DNA of 64,000 nt from Prevotella sp. (GTDB lineage Bacteria > Bacteroidota > Bacteroidia > Bacteroidales > Bacteroidaceae): contig JAFZIZ010000011.1 in the NCBI GenBank assembly GCA_017554145.1, forward strand, positions 50,425-114,424, in the 5' to 3' direction. The notes below the pieces were generated by a model. It was not told the DNA's origin. It saw only the letters and a program-made list of their open reading frames with translations, and made no database searches. The translations under genes were made by a program, and so were the position numbers. Shown here one piece after another: positions 32,037-40,710 of the stretch (its first letter is position 1; every line of letters starts with the position of its first letter).

Positions 32037-33359
32037 CTATCTCACAGGCTCTATTATTGTCTTGATTCCCTTGATCTTTTCTCCCTGTGTCTGACGTAAC
32101 ACTTGCTGGAGTTTTTCACGCTTGACGGCAACATACGAATAGCGGTTGTTCACATCGATTCGTCCAATCTCTGATGACTCCAAGCCGCCCTTCTTACAGA
32201 GGAATCCCACAATATCGCCCTTGCTCACCTTGTCCTTCTTGCCCTTACCGATGTAGAGGGTTGCATTTTTTGGAGCCTTTGGCTCTTGGCTTTTAGCTGT
32301 TGGCGTATAGGGTTCTACTTCTCCTTCCACATACTCAGGAATCTGTTCCTCAGGACCTGTGATGAAAAATGCTTTTCCCTGTTTGTCCCAACGGGCGGTA
32401 CGACCCACTCGATGGATATAGCCTTCCTCACTCTCCGGCATGTGATAGTGGATGATATTGGCAATATCAGGGATATCCAATCCTCGCGAAGCAAGATCCG
32501 TACTTATCATCACATTGGCAGAACCATTAGAGAACTTATAGAGCGCATCCTCGCGTTGTTTCTGTTCCAATCCTCCGTGAAAGAAACTGGTGGTGAATCC
32601 CTGTTCCGAGAGATAACGGTTTACCCGCTCCACCGAGTCGCGATAGTTCAGGAAGACAATGCTACTCTCATCACCCATATCCAACAATAACTGACGCAAC
32701 GTGTCGAGTTTGTCCTTCGTGGGACTCTTCACCTCATAAAGCGTTACCCTTTCCGACGTCTGCTCGTCTTCTGGCAGAAAGTCGACTACCGTCCCCTTCT
32801 TCGCCATATTCACAAACTGCGGAATCTGTTCGGCATTAGTGGCCGACAACAGGATACGGCGCTTCAAGCCTGGCAGACTCTTAATGAGTTTCTGCATTTC
32901 AGCATGGAATCCCATTTCGAGACACTTGTCAAACTCATCGATGACGAGCCAGTGAATGCCATAGCGTGAGATATTCTCCTTGTCGAGATGGTCATTCAGT
33001 CGTCCAGGGGTTCCGAAGATAATCTGCGGCTTCACCTCCTTCAACTTACGATGCTCGTCCATGGCAGCACGACCGCCATAGCAACTGACTGAACGGAAAC
33101 CAGAACCCATATCACGAAGCACGGTGTCTGTCTGCAAGGCGAGTTCCCTGCCTGGTACTACCACCAAAGCCTGCACCTCGTCAGACGAGGCATCTAACCG
33201 TTGCAGCAATGGCAACAGATACGCCAGTGTCTTTCCCGTTCCAGTAGGTGATAGTAAAACAACATCACCGTCGGAGCATAATATCGCTTCGGCGGCGTGT
33301 TGCTGCATCTCGTTAAGTTCGGTGATGCGTAGTTTGGCGAGAATCTTCTGTATATCCAC
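32037..33359 (-). CDS. DEAD-box RNA helicase with DbpA-type RNA-binding tail
   Basis: 440 residues. Motif I is SPTGTGKT, PGRELALQ is Ia, FGTPGRL is Ib, motif II reads DEFD (VIDEFDKCLEMGF) rather than DEAD, SATNAEQIPQF is III, and STDLASRGLDIPDIANIIHY and HRVGRTAR are V and VI. The C-terminus (TLYIGKGKKDKVSKGDIVGF) is the DbpA-like RNA-binding domain, which in E. coli directs the enzyme to 23S rRNA. The linker TPTAKSQEPKAPKN is encoded by GGCTNTT heptamers. The start is GTG at 33359, 2 bp after the stop of the OmpH-like gene. Confidence 0.9.
   Translation of the reverse strand: MDIQKILAKLRITELNEMQQHAAEAILCSDGDVVLLSPTGTGKTLAYLLPLLQRLDASSDEVQALVVVPGRELALQTDTVLRDMGSGFRSVSCYGGRAAMDEHRKLKEVKPQIIFGTPGRLNDHLDKENISRYGIHWLVIDEFDKCLEMGFHAEMQKLIKSLPGLKRRILLSATNAEQIPQFVNMAKKGTVVDFLPEDEQTSERVTLYEVKSPTKDKLDTLRQLLLDMGDESSIVFLNYRDSVERVNRYLSEQGFTTSFFHGGLEQKQREDALYKFSNGSANVMISTDLASRGLDIPDIANIIHYHMPESEEGYIHRVGRTARWDKQGKAFFITGPEEQIPEYVEGEVEPYTPTAKSQEPKAPKNATLYIGKGKKDKVSKGDIVGFLCKKGGLESSEIGRIDVNNRYSYVAVKREKLQQVLRQTQGEKIKGIKTIIEPVR
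32274..32308. repeat. GGCTNTT heptamer tract inside the helicase gene
   Basis: Five 7-base units: AGCCTTT, GGCTCTT, GGCTTTT, AGCTGTT, GGCGTAT. They encode TPTAKSQEPKA, a 7-residue-periodic linker before the RNA-binding tail. Same word family as 49155-49189 and 61755-61789. Confidence 0.85.
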
Positions 33360-33361
33360 GC

Positions 33362-33982
33362 TTATTTTTTCTCTTCTTTCTTCTCTTCAGTCTTATTGAA
33401 AGTAGACTTATAAGCCTTGTTCAGACCATTGATGACATCAGCAGTGATATCGAAACGCTTAGCAGCGTAAAGAATGTTATCACCCTGCTTGGTGAGAATC
33501 AGGTCGTACTTCTTATCCTTATTATATTTGGCAAGGAAATGCTGAAGACTGTCACGAAGACCCTCGTTATAGGTAGAGGTCTCATTGGCGAGTTCATTCT
33601 CCAGACGAACCTGCAACTGCTGCAAGTCATTCTGCTGACGCTGGATGGCAGCCTGCTGGCTCTCAGCCTGCTCACGACTGGTGAAACCATTGTTGTTCAG
33701 TTTCTGCTGGAAATTGTTCATGGCGTTCTGCAACTGCTGTCCTTTTTGGTTTAGTGTATTACGGGCATTGTTGCTCTTCTTCTGGAGAACGAGTGTGAAG
33801 TCCTTGCAGAACTCATACTGTGTCATCAAGGAGTCAACCTCCACGTAAGCGATTTTCAGTCCTGTTCCGCCAAGCGAGTCTGCATCTGCGGGTTGGTCGT
33901 CCATCTTAGGACTTGCATTGTTACATGAAGCGAGTGCTACGATGGCGGCAACAGCCATAGTGCCAAAAATGTACTTTTTCAT
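33362..33982 (-). CDS. OmpH/Skp-like periplasmic chaperone, lipoprotein
   Basis: 206 residues with a lipoprotein signal (MKKYIFGTMAVAAIVALASC), then IAYVEVDSLMTQYEFCKDF, the N-terminal beta part of the Skp fold, and a long glutamine-rich coiled coil of about 60-130, followed by the returning YDLILTKQGDNILYAAKRFDIT. The lipid anchor is unlike E. coli Skp. The C-terminus is a charged tail (TEEKKEEKK). Such proteins hold outer-membrane clients. The helicase start follows its stop by 2 bp, an odd functional pairing. Confidence 0.8.
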   Translation of the reverse strand: MKKYIFGTMAVAAIVALASCNNASPKMDDQPADADSLGGTGLKIAYVEVDSLMTQYEFCKDFTLVLQKKSNNARNTLNQKGQQLQNAMNNFQQKLNNNGFTSREQAESQQAAIQRQQNDLQQLQVRLENELANETSTYNEGLRDSLQHFLAKYNKDKKYDLILTKQGDNILYAAKRFDITADVINGLNKAYKSTFNKTEEKKEEKK

Positions 33983-34018
33983 TTTTACTGTTTTATTCGT
34001 TATTATGTTATTTCTATC

Positions 34019-34228
34019 TTACGCTCTCTCTTTGACGGCAAATCTGCTCTTGCGGCGCATCTCCCGGTCTTGGTCCATGACGCAGTGGATACCTCTCTCA
34101 CGCATTGCCTTACTGTCGTGAATATGCTGCGACGAGAAGGTACCGTTCTTGCGAAAAAAGACTTTCACCAAGAAAAAAGCCATCCCTATAGCAATTATTA
34201 ACGTGCTAATTAGCAGTATTTCCATCAT
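34019..34228 (-). CDS. 69-aa single-pass membrane protein
   Basis: A hydrophobic N-terminal segment (EILLISTLIIAIGMAFFLVKVFF) followed by a basic cytosolic tail RKNGTFSSQHIHDSKAMRER and GIHCVMDQDREMRRKSRF. The H-x-x-x-x-x-x-RERGI-C tail pattern is one I recognise from unnamed Bacteroidales small proteins. It has its own -7 box upstream and lies before the OmpH-like gene, so it may be the first gene of that operon. The first two codons are both ATG. Function unknown. Confidence 0.65.
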   Translation of the reverse strand: MMEILLISTLIIAIGMAFFLVKVFFRKNGTFSSQHIHDSKAMRERGIHCVMDQDREMRRKSRFAVKERA

Positions 34229-34249
34229 AAATGATTATTTTTGCGGGTG

Positions 34250-34257
34250 CAAAGATA
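34250..34257 (-). promoter_or_regulatory. -7 box (TATCTTTG) for the 69-aa gene
   Basis: TATCTTTGCA on the minus strand, 21 bp before the ATG at 34228. Confidence 0.6.
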
Positions 34258-34267
34258 ATAATAAAAG

Positions 34268-34295
34268 ATTAAACATTGAATATTAAACATTAAAA
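34268..34295. repeat. ATTAAAC heptamer repeat upstream of pepD
   Basis: Four 7-base units (ATTAAAC, ATTGAAT, ATTAAAC, ATTAAAA) between the divergent 69-aa gene and pepD; no clear pepD promoter box is visible in it. Confidence 0.75.
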
Positions 34296-34307
34296 TAAAT
34301 ATTAATT

Positions 34308-35771
34308 ATGAATAAAAGTGAGTTAAAACCTGCCGTTGTCTTCCAACATTTTGCGAAGATTAACGAAATCCCACGCCCTTCTAAGCGTGAAGAGAAGATG
34401 ATTGAATATCTGAAAAACTTCGGTGAGAGCCGCGGACTGGAGACGAAAGTCGATGAAGTGGGTAATGTGGTGATTCGTAAAGGGGCCACTCCTGGCTATG
34501 AAGACTGCAAGACTGTCATCCTACAGAGCCACATGGACATGGTATGCGACTGTCTGCCTGACGTGAAGATTGATTTCGACAAGGAAGGTATCACCACTTA
34601 TATAGATGGCGAATGGCTGCGTGCCAAAGGAACCACACTTGGTGCTGATGACGGTATCGGCATCGCTATGGAACTGGCAATCCTTGACAGCAACGATATC
34701 GAGCATGGTCCTATCGAGTGTGTTTTCACGCGCGATGAGGAGACAGGACTGACGGGTGCCGAGGGTATGAAAGCCGGTTTTATGAATGGCGACTTCCTGA
34801 TCAACCTTGACTCCGAGGACGAGGGTGAGATTTTTGTATCCTGTGCTGGTGGTCGTACCACCACAGCCCAATTTGAGATGCAGCGTCAGCCCGCCCCTGA
34901 GGGTTATTTCTTCATCAAGGGTTCTGTCAAGGGCCTCGTCGGAGGGCACTCTGGTGATGACATCAACAAGAAACGCGCCAATGGCCTGAAAATCATCGCC
35001 CGCTTTGTCTATCAGGAGATGGAGCGTTATGAGGGTGTCCATTTGGTACGTCTTCATGGTGGTAGCCTGCATAATGCCATCCCTCGTGGCGGCTATTTCG
35101 TTCTGGCAGTCCCTGATGCCATCAAAGAAAACATTCGTGTCGACTGGAACATCTTCTCTGCCCAGGTTAACGAGGAGTTCTTGGTCAACGACCCAATGAT
35201 GGTTTGGCGCATGCGCAGTTATGACCCAGAGCCCATCATCGACGACGATACGGCTCGTCGTTTCGTCTATGCCCTTCAGGCTGTTGACAATGGCGTCTAT
35301 GCTGTTTGTCAAGACGAGGCATTAGGAGGTATGACAGAGACTTCCAGTAATCTGGCTCGTGTGGAGACGAATGAATCGACGATTGATATCATGACCTCTC
35401 AGCGATCGAATGTCATGTCGAATCTGGACAACATGTGTAATACCGTTGCCGCCACTTTCAAATTGGCTGGTGCGAAAGTAACCTTCTCTGAGGGTTATCC
35501 TGCCTGGAAGATGCGCACGAACAGTGAATTACAGAGTATCGTAAAGTACACCTACCACAAATTGTTCCAGAAAGACCCGATTATCAAGGGTATCCATGCA
35601 GGACTGGAGTGTGGCTTGTTCGCAGAGCGTTATCCAAATCTGGATATGATCAGTATGGGTCCTACCCTTCGTGATGTGCATACCCCTGATGAGCGTCTGC
35701 TCATTCCTACCGTTCAGATGGTATGGGATCATCTCTTGCTCACCCTCAAAAACATACCTCATCAGTCATGA
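34308..35771 (+). CDS. pepD: Aminoacyl-histidine dipeptidase (PepD, M20 family)
   Basis: 487 residues. A cytosolic metallodipeptidase that splits Xaa-His dipeptides such as carnosine. Metal ligands are visible: QSHMDMVCD (about residue 70), LGADDGIGIAMEL, FTRDEETGLTGAEGM, and INLDSEDEGEIFVSCAGG; the C-terminal ligand histidine is in IKGIHAGLECGLF. The length fits the bacterial PepD family. The TGA overlaps the ATG of the next lipoprotein gene (ATGA). Confidence 0.93.
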   Translation: MNKSELKPAVVFQHFAKINEIPRPSKREEKMIEYLKNFGESRGLETKVDEVGNVVIRKGATPGYEDCKTVILQSHMDMVCDCLPDVKIDFDKEGITTYIDGEWLRAKGTTLGADDGIGIAMELAILDSNDIEHGPIECVFTRDEETGLTGAEGMKAGFMNGDFLINLDSEDEGEIFVSCAGGRTTTAQFEMQRQPAPEGYFFIKGSVKGLVGGHSGDDINKKRANGLKIIARFVYQEMERYEGVHLVRLHGGSLHNAIPRGGYFVLAVPDAIKENIRVDWNIFSAQVNEEFLVNDPMMVWRMRSYDPEPIIDDDTARRFVYALQAVDNGVYAVCQDEALGGMTETSSNLARVETNESTIDIMTSQRSNVMSNLDNMCNTVAATFKLAGAKVTFSEGYPAWKMRTNSELQSIVKYTYHKLFQKDPIIKGIHAGLECGLFAERYPNLDMISMGPTLRDVHTPDERLLIPTVQMVWDHLLLTLKNIPHQS

Positions 35772-36142
35772 AACAGTATCTATATATTATAATAATGTGT
35801 GTCACCATACTGCTGTTCGCCTCGTGCGGACCGCAGTATGATGCCGAAGACCTGGTAGAGAACTTCATGGAGCAGAATATGCGAGAGGAGATGAAGCCGT
35901 CAGCGATTCGCTTTACGGATATCGACTCTACCACGTTTGTCAACGACTCCGTTATCATCAGTCTTCGCCATCAGGCTCGTCGCGCCCAGCGTTATCGTCC
36001 TGATGTGAAGTATGCGCCAGACCAGCCTTTCAAGAAACTCATCGTTACCCGTGTCACCTACCGTATCGAGGACCAGGAATATAACGACACCTATTACCTC
36101 GACATGGATTTGACCCGTGTCATAGCATACAAGGAAAACTAA
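35768..36142 (+). CDS. Small lipoprotein, unknown function
   Basis: 124 residues with a lipoprotein signal (YLYIIIMCVTILLFASC), then YDAEDLVENFMEQNMREE and a beta-rich C-terminus (LIVTRVTYRIEDQEYNDTYY). The ATG at 35768 overlaps the pepD stop and yields a correct signal, whereas the longer frame from 35723 has none. I know no domain name for it. It ends 3 bp from the convergent relA gene. Confidence 0.75.
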   Translation: MKQYLYIIIMCVTILLFASCGPQYDAEDLVENFMEQNMREEMKPSAIRFTDIDSTTFVNDSVIISLRHQARRAQRYRPDVKYAPDQPFKKLIVTRVTYRIEDQEYNDTYYLDMDLTRVIAYKEN

Positions 36143-36145
36143 GTA

Positions 36146-38362
36146 TCAGATTCTGCTCACCTGCTTCACACCCTTGACGGTGCGTAACTTCTTGATAAGA
36201 GATTCCAAACGAGTATTGTCGTCAATCATAATAGTGAGATTGCCGCTGAAGAGTCCGTCGTGCGAATCGATATTGATGCTACGCAAGACGAGGCGCTCGT
36301 CTTTGGAGATGATGCTCGTAAGATTATTGACAATACCAATGTCATCCGTACCGATGACATGAAGGGTGATGGCATACTGAGAGGACCCTTTCCCACTCCA
36401 CTTCGCCTTGACGATGCGATAACCGAAACGCTTCTTAAGTTCAGGGGCGTTAGGACAGTCTTCGCGATGAATCTTAATGCCACCGCTAACGGTAACGAAG
36501 CCGAAGACTTTATCTCCATAAATGGGTTGACAGCAACGTGCCAACTGATAGTCAACGCCCTTCATACCTTGGTCGATGACAAGAACATCGTCTGTAAGGT
36601 GAGTGGTGAGAGGTGAGAGGTGAGAGTCGTCCAAGACGAAATCTGCTGCCGTCTGGGCTACATTGTTGCCTGTGATGGGCTGTTCACCCTGCTGTATCTC
36701 AATATATTTGTCGATGACCTCATTGACGTCAAGCGTACCGTCTGCCAACTGACGATAGAAATCACTGGTCTCTTTGAAACCGAGTTTTTTCACGAGGTGC
36801 TGCATAGCAGCCTCCTCCATTTCCACCTTTCGGTTGCGGAACTTACGTTCCAGCATCTCTTTGGCAAAGAGACCTTCCTTCACCTGTGTCTCCTTCAATG
36901 CCAGACGGATTTTCGACTTGGCACGCGAAGTCTTCACAATGTTTAACCACTCCTGTCGTGGTTTTTGGTTGGAGGAAGTCATGATCTCCACCTGATCACC
37001 ACTCTGTAGCGGTTGACGCAATGGCACCACCTTATTATTAATACGGGCACCAGTACATGCATTACCTATCTTAGAATGGATATGGTAGGCGAAGTCGAGC
37101 ACGGTGGCACCCTTCGGAAACTTATAGAGATCACCCTTGGGCGTAAAGACAAACACCTCGTCTTCATAGAGGTCCATCTTAAACTGGTCCATCGCCTCCA
37201 ATCCGTCGGAGGTCTCTAGCATCGAACGGATATTCGTGAGCCACTCGTCAAGTCCCGTCTCACCCTTCACACCTTTATAGCGCCAATGGGCAGCCACACC
37301 ACGTTCGGCAATCTCGTCCATGCGTTCCGTACGAATCTGCACCTCTACCCATTTCTGTTCGGGACCTAATACGGTGATGTGAAGACTCTCATAACCGTTA
37401 GACTTCGGCACACTCAACCAGTCGCGCAAGCGCTTAGGGTTAGGTTGGTACATCGAAGTGACGATGGCAAACGCCTGCCAACAGTGCATCTTCTCCTTCT
37501 CTATCGGCGCATCAATGATAATACGGATAGCAAAGAGGTCGTAGACACCCTCAAACGGACATTTCTGCTTCTTCATCTTTTGCCAGATGGAATGGATAGA
37601 CTTCGTGCGTCCTTTGATATGGAACTTCAGACCTGCTGCCTGAAGATGTTCACTGACAGGCTGGATGAAACGCTCGATATAGGCATCACGGCTCTTCTTC
37701 GTCTCGCTCAGTTTCTCACGGATATGATAATAGGCATCATGCTCCAAGTATTTCAGTGAGAGGTCTTCGAGTTCCGACTTCATCTTATAGAGACCTAACT
37801 TATGAGCCAACGGCGCATAGAGATAGGCAGCCTCGATACTTACCTCCTTCTTGGCCTCTGCATTCTCTGTATCACGAATCTGGCGCATCAAGTTCACACG
37901 GTCGGCAATCATAATCAGGATGACGCGCATATCCTCGGCAAACGAAAGTAGCAGGTTGCGGAAGTTTTCCGTCTCCACCACAGGATTCTTCTTGTAGAGT
38001 TCCTGAATGCGCTGTAGACCACGCAAGATACGAGCCACCGACTCACCGAACTCATTCTTCACCTCCTCAATAGTAAGATGACCGTCTTCGATACTGGGAT
38101 GTAGCAGGATGGCAAGCACTGCATCGCGCTTCAGTCCTATCTCCTCCACCACCAGTGCCGCCGTTTGAAAAGCCAACAGAATGGGATTCAGTCCAAACAC
38201 ATCACGGTGTATCTGGCTCTGCTCGATATAACTGCTCAGATACTTACGCATTTTCTCTTCATCGCCTTCGACAAGCGACGACAATACTTCTTGACGTATC
38301 TGACTATGCAATGCAAGAGCCTCTTCCCTTTCCTGTGATGTAAATTCGAATTTATCTGTCAT
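36146..38362 (-). CDS. relA: RelA-type (p)ppGpp synthetase with degenerate hydrolase domain
   Basis: 738 residues. Domains in order: HD hydrolase-like (about 45-200), synthetase (GRTKSIHSIWQKMKKQK, VYDLFAIRIIID, GYESLHITV, VEVQIRT), TGS (DEVFVFTPKGDLYKFPKGAT), helical, conserved-cysteine (YQLARCCQPIYGDKV) and ACT (LHVIGTDDIGIVNNLT). In the HD domain the HD pair is H88-P89, the first histidine is replaced by Asn in GLNP, and the distal LHNMR is VNLMR. As in E. coli RelA, only synthesis is likely. The linker SHLSPLTTHLT is heptamer-encoded. Confidence 0.9.
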   Translation of the reverse strand: MTDKFEFTSQEREEALALHSQIRQEVLSSLVEGDEEKMRKYLSSYIEQSQIHRDVFGLNPILLAFQTAALVVEEIGLKRDAVLAILLHPSIEDGHLTIEEVKNEFGESVARILRGLQRIQELYKKNPVVETENFRNLLLSFAEDMRVILIMIADRVNLMRQIRDTENAEAKKEVSIEAAYLYAPLAHKLGLYKMKSELEDLSLKYLEHDAYYHIREKLSETKKSRDAYIERFIQPVSEHLQAAGLKFHIKGRTKSIHSIWQKMKKQKCPFEGVYDLFAIRIIIDAPIEKEKMHCWQAFAIVTSMYQPNPKRLRDWLSVPKSNGYESLHITVLGPEQKWVEVQIRTERMDEIAERGVAAHWRYKGVKGETGLDEWLTNIRSMLETSDGLEAMDQFKMDLYEDEVFVFTPKGDLYKFPKGATVLDFAYHIHSKIGNACTGARINNKVVPLRQPLQSGDQVEIMTSSNQKPRQEWLNIVKTSRAKSKIRLALKETQVKEGLFAKEMLERKFRNRKVEMEEAAMQHLVKKLGFKETSDFYRQLADGTLDVNEVIDKYIEIQQGEQPITGNNVAQTAADFVLDDSHLSPLTTHLTDDVLVIDQGMKGVDYQLARCCQPIYGDKVFGFVTVSGGIKIHREDCPNAPELKKRFGYRIVKAKWSGKGSSQYAITLHVIGTDDIGIVNNLTSIISKDERLVLRSINIDSHDGLFSGNLTIMIDDNTRLESLIKKLRTVKGVKQVSRI
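36597..36624. repeat. AGGTGAG heptamer tract inside relA
   Basis: Four 7-base units (AGGTGAG, TGGTGAG, AGGTGAG, AGGTGAG). On the coding strand this is CTCACCT, giving SHLSPLTTHLT with a 7-residue period in the linker before the cysteine domain. The same word, TCTCACC, breaks the aminopeptidase P frame at 52115. Confidence 0.9.
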
Positions 38363-38386
38363 GCTTGTTTTGCTTCATTTGTGGGA

Positions 38387-38394
38387 CAAAGGTA
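38387..38394 (-). promoter_or_regulatory. -7 box (TACCTTTG) for relA
   Basis: TACCTTTGTCC on the minus strand, 24 bp before the relA ATG. Confidence 0.65.
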
Positions 38395-38457
38395 CGAATA
38401 AGTGAGCGAAATGCAAAAGTTTTCACCTAATCTTTTGGCACAGTCAATGATTTTCCT

Positions 38458-38465
38458 TATCTTTG
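38458..38465 (+). promoter_or_regulatory. -7 box (TATCTTTG) for the DUF4301 gene
   Basis: TATCTTTGCA 32 bp before the ATG at 38498. Confidence 0.65.
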
Positions 38466-38497
38466 CAAAATAGAATCTAATAAAAAACAATTGCATT

Positions 38498-40015
38498 ATG
38501 TTATCACAACAAGACCTAAAGCAACTCGCCCAAAAGGGCATTAGTGAAGCACAGATTGAGCATCAGCTCGGACAGTTTAAAACAGGTTTCCCATTCTTGA
38601 AGTTGGAAGCAGCCGCCAGCATCGAGCGTGGCATCATGGCTCCTAATGAGGACGATCGTAAGAAATATGTGGAAGCTTGGCTGCAATATAAGGCTGCCGG
38701 CAAGCGTGTGGTGAAGTTCGTTCCTGCCTCTGGTGCTGCCAGTCGCATGTTCAAGGATATGTTTGCCTTTGTCGATGCTGACTACGACGTGCCTACTACT
38801 GACTTTGAAAAGAAGTATTTCGACAACATCGAGAAGTTTGCTTTCTACAACGAATTGGATGCTGCCTGTCAGAAGAATGAAGGTAAGGGTATTAAGGCAC
38901 TCATCAGCGAAGGCAACTACAAGGCAGTAGCAGCCAATATGTTGAAGGCAGAAGGACTGAACTACGGACAATTACCCAAGGGACTCCTCCTCTTCCACAA
39001 CTACGCCGAAGGGCCTCGCACGCCGATGGAAGAGCATTTGGTGGAGGGAGCCCTCTATGCTGCCAGCAATGGTGAGGCTCATGTCCACTTCACTGTCTCT
39101 CACGAGCACATGGAACTCTTCAAACAGAAGGTTGCCCAGAAGGCAGACCTTTATGCGAAGAAATATGGTATCCAGTACGATATCACCTTCTCTGAACAGA
39201 AGCCTTCTACCGATACTGTTGCCGCTAATCCCGACGGAACACCATTCCGCAATAGCGACGGTTCCCTACTCTTCCGTCCAGGAGGACATGGTGCACTGAT
39301 TGAAAACCTGAACGAGATAGCTGCCGATGTTATCTTCGTGAAGAATATCGATAATGTAGTGCCTGATCGTCTGAAGCCCGAGACTGTAGAGTGGAAACAG
39401 ATTATCGCAGGTGTACTCGTTACGCTCCAGCAGAAAGCCTTCGACTATCTGCGTCTCTTGGATACAGGTAAGTACACCCACGAGCAGATTGAGGAGATCA
39501 TCCGCTTCGTACAACAAGACCTCTGCTGCCGTAAGCACGATATCAAGGAACTGGAAGATGCCGAACTGGTCATCTATCTGCGTGAGAAACTCAACCGTCC
39601 AATGCGTGTCTGCGGTGTCGTGAAGAATGTCGGAGAGCCTGGTGGTGGTCCGTTCCTTACCTATAATCAGGACGGTACCGTTAGCTTGCAGATTCTCGAG
39701 TCTTCACAGATTGACAAGTCAAACAAGGAATATATGGAGATGTTCACCAAAGGCACTCATTTCAATCCAGTTGACCTTGTCTGCGCTGTGAAGGACTACA
39801 AGGGCAATGCTTTCGACCTTCCTAAGTATGTCGACCCAACTACAGGCTTTATTTCCCAGAAGTCGAAGAATGGCAAGGAGTTGCAGGCACTGGAGTTACC
39901 AGGACTTTGGAACGGTGCAATGAGCAACTGGTCAACCATCTTCGTTGAGGTTCCTCTCGGCACTTTCAATCCTGTGAAGACTGTTAACGACCTATTACGC
40001 GAACAACACCAATAA
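38498..40015 (+). CDS. DUF4301 family protein
   Basis: 505 residues. Start MLSQQDLKQLAQKGISEAQI, then FPFLKLEAAASIERGI and KFVPASGAASRMFKDMF, which reads like the N-terminal GxxSR-type nucleotide-binding loop of sugar-nucleotide enzymes, then TPMEEHLVEGALYA, FRPGGHGALIENLNEI, RVCGVVKNVGEPGGGPF and LPGLWNGAMSNW. These blocks are the DUF4301 family of Bacteroidota, whose similarity to nucleotidyl-transferase/epimerase folds hints at sugar metabolism, but no reaction is known. Own promoter and palindromic terminator. Confidence 0.87.
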   Translation: MLSQQDLKQLAQKGISEAQIEHQLGQFKTGFPFLKLEAAASIERGIMAPNEDDRKKYVEAWLQYKAAGKRVVKFVPASGAASRMFKDMFAFVDADYDVPTTDFEKKYFDNIEKFAFYNELDAACQKNEGKGIKALISEGNYKAVAANMLKAEGLNYGQLPKGLLLFHNYAEGPRTPMEEHLVEGALYAASNGEAHVHFTVSHEHMELFKQKVAQKADLYAKKYGIQYDITFSEQKPSTDTVAANPDGTPFRNSDGSLLFRPGGHGALIENLNEIAADVIFVKNIDNVVPDRLKPETVEWKQIIAGVLVTLQQKAFDYLRLLDTGKYTHEQIEEIIRFVQQDLCCRKHDIKELEDAELVIYLREKLNRPMRVCGVVKNVGEPGGGPFLTYNQDGTVSLQILESSQIDKSNKEYMEMFTKGTHFNPVDLVCAVKDYKGNAFDLPKYVDPTTGFISQKSKNGKELQALELPGLWNGAMSNWSTIFVEVPLGTFNPVKTVNDLLREQHQ

Positions 40016-40024
40016 CCCCAATAA

Positions 40025-40052
40025 GAGAGGCTTGCCAATTGGCAAGCCTCTC
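40025..40052. terminator. Palindromic terminator
   Basis: GAGAGGCTTGCC directly followed by AATT and GGCAAGCCTCTC, a perfect 28-bp palindrome between the convergent DUF4301 and 40093-40710 genes. Confidence 0.8.
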
Positions 40053-40092
40053 AATATATATACTTTTCGCACAGAAACAAAAATGTGTTGTC

Positions 40093-40710
40093 TCAACGGA
40101 TGATGCCTGCTTGCTGAAGCGTGGTGATGACGACATCGGCGGCTTCCTGGCGCTTGCGGTCGAGTTGCTGATATTGAGCGAGTTGCTGGGAATGGTTGGC
40201 AAGAAGCTGGGCAACGACCTCGGAAGTGACACGGGCGATGCGGAGTTCCTCACGCTGTGGATCCCATGCAGCGAGATAGCAGACGAGGTTTTCTAACTTC
40301 GAGAGACTGCCAAACGACTTCTTGGTAAAAGGAATACCGCTGTCGCCGTTGGCGATACTGAAACGGGAAGGGGCAATGTCCTGACGGGCAAACAACACCT
40401 TATCACCCAAACGCCACGCACGGACATAGACGTCGCCAAACGTATTGAAGGGACGGAGGTTGAGATAGAGCGAGTCGACATACTCCACGACGCTGGCGCT
40501 TTTGCGTAACAGGCTGGCAGTCTTCTTGTCGGAAGCACTTACCTCAAGTGCCAAACGGTCTTGCTTGGAGGAAGGTTTCAACTCCACCCTGCCCTTTACC
40601 TCTTGCCATTGGTCGCTGAGGAAGTCCTGCCAACTGGCACAATATCTGGTCTGTGCCACACAGCACAGGGGCATCATCATCAGGAAAAAGAATAGTTTGC
40701 GCATGGTCAT
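40093..40710 (-). CDS. Secreted protein of unknown function
   Basis: 205 residues. A signal (MRKLFFFLMMMPLCCVAQ) is followed by ASWQDFLSDQWQEVKGRVEL, a beta-rich core with VYVRAWRLGDKVLFARQDI, and a helical C-terminus (SQQLAQYQQLDRKRQEAADV). It is a Bacteroidales-type hypothetical; I recognise no named domain with certainty. Its ATG overlaps the TGA of the TPR gene (ATGA), so it belongs to the SPOR-ruvX-def-TPR operon as the last gene. The downstream ATG at 40704 would still leave the signal. Confidence 0.7.
   Translation of the reverse strand: MTMRKLFFFLMMMPLCCVAQTRYCASWQDFLSDQWQEVKGRVELKPSSKQDRLALEVSASDKKTASLLRKSASVVEYVDSLYLNLRPFNTFGDVYVRAWRLGDKVLFARQDIAPSRFSIANGDSGIPFTKKSFGSLSKLENLVCYLAAWDPQREELRIARVTSEVVAQLLANHSQQLAQYQQLDRKRQEAADVVITTLQQAGIIR

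Noticed and set aside
32037-33359. DEFD in place of DEAD as an inactivating change
   Set aside because: The first, second and fourth residues are retained, and I have seen DEFD in other Bacteroidota helicases; all other motifs are intact.
34521-35312. 263-codon minus frame opposite pepD
   Set aside because: Shadow of the well-supported pepD coding sequence.
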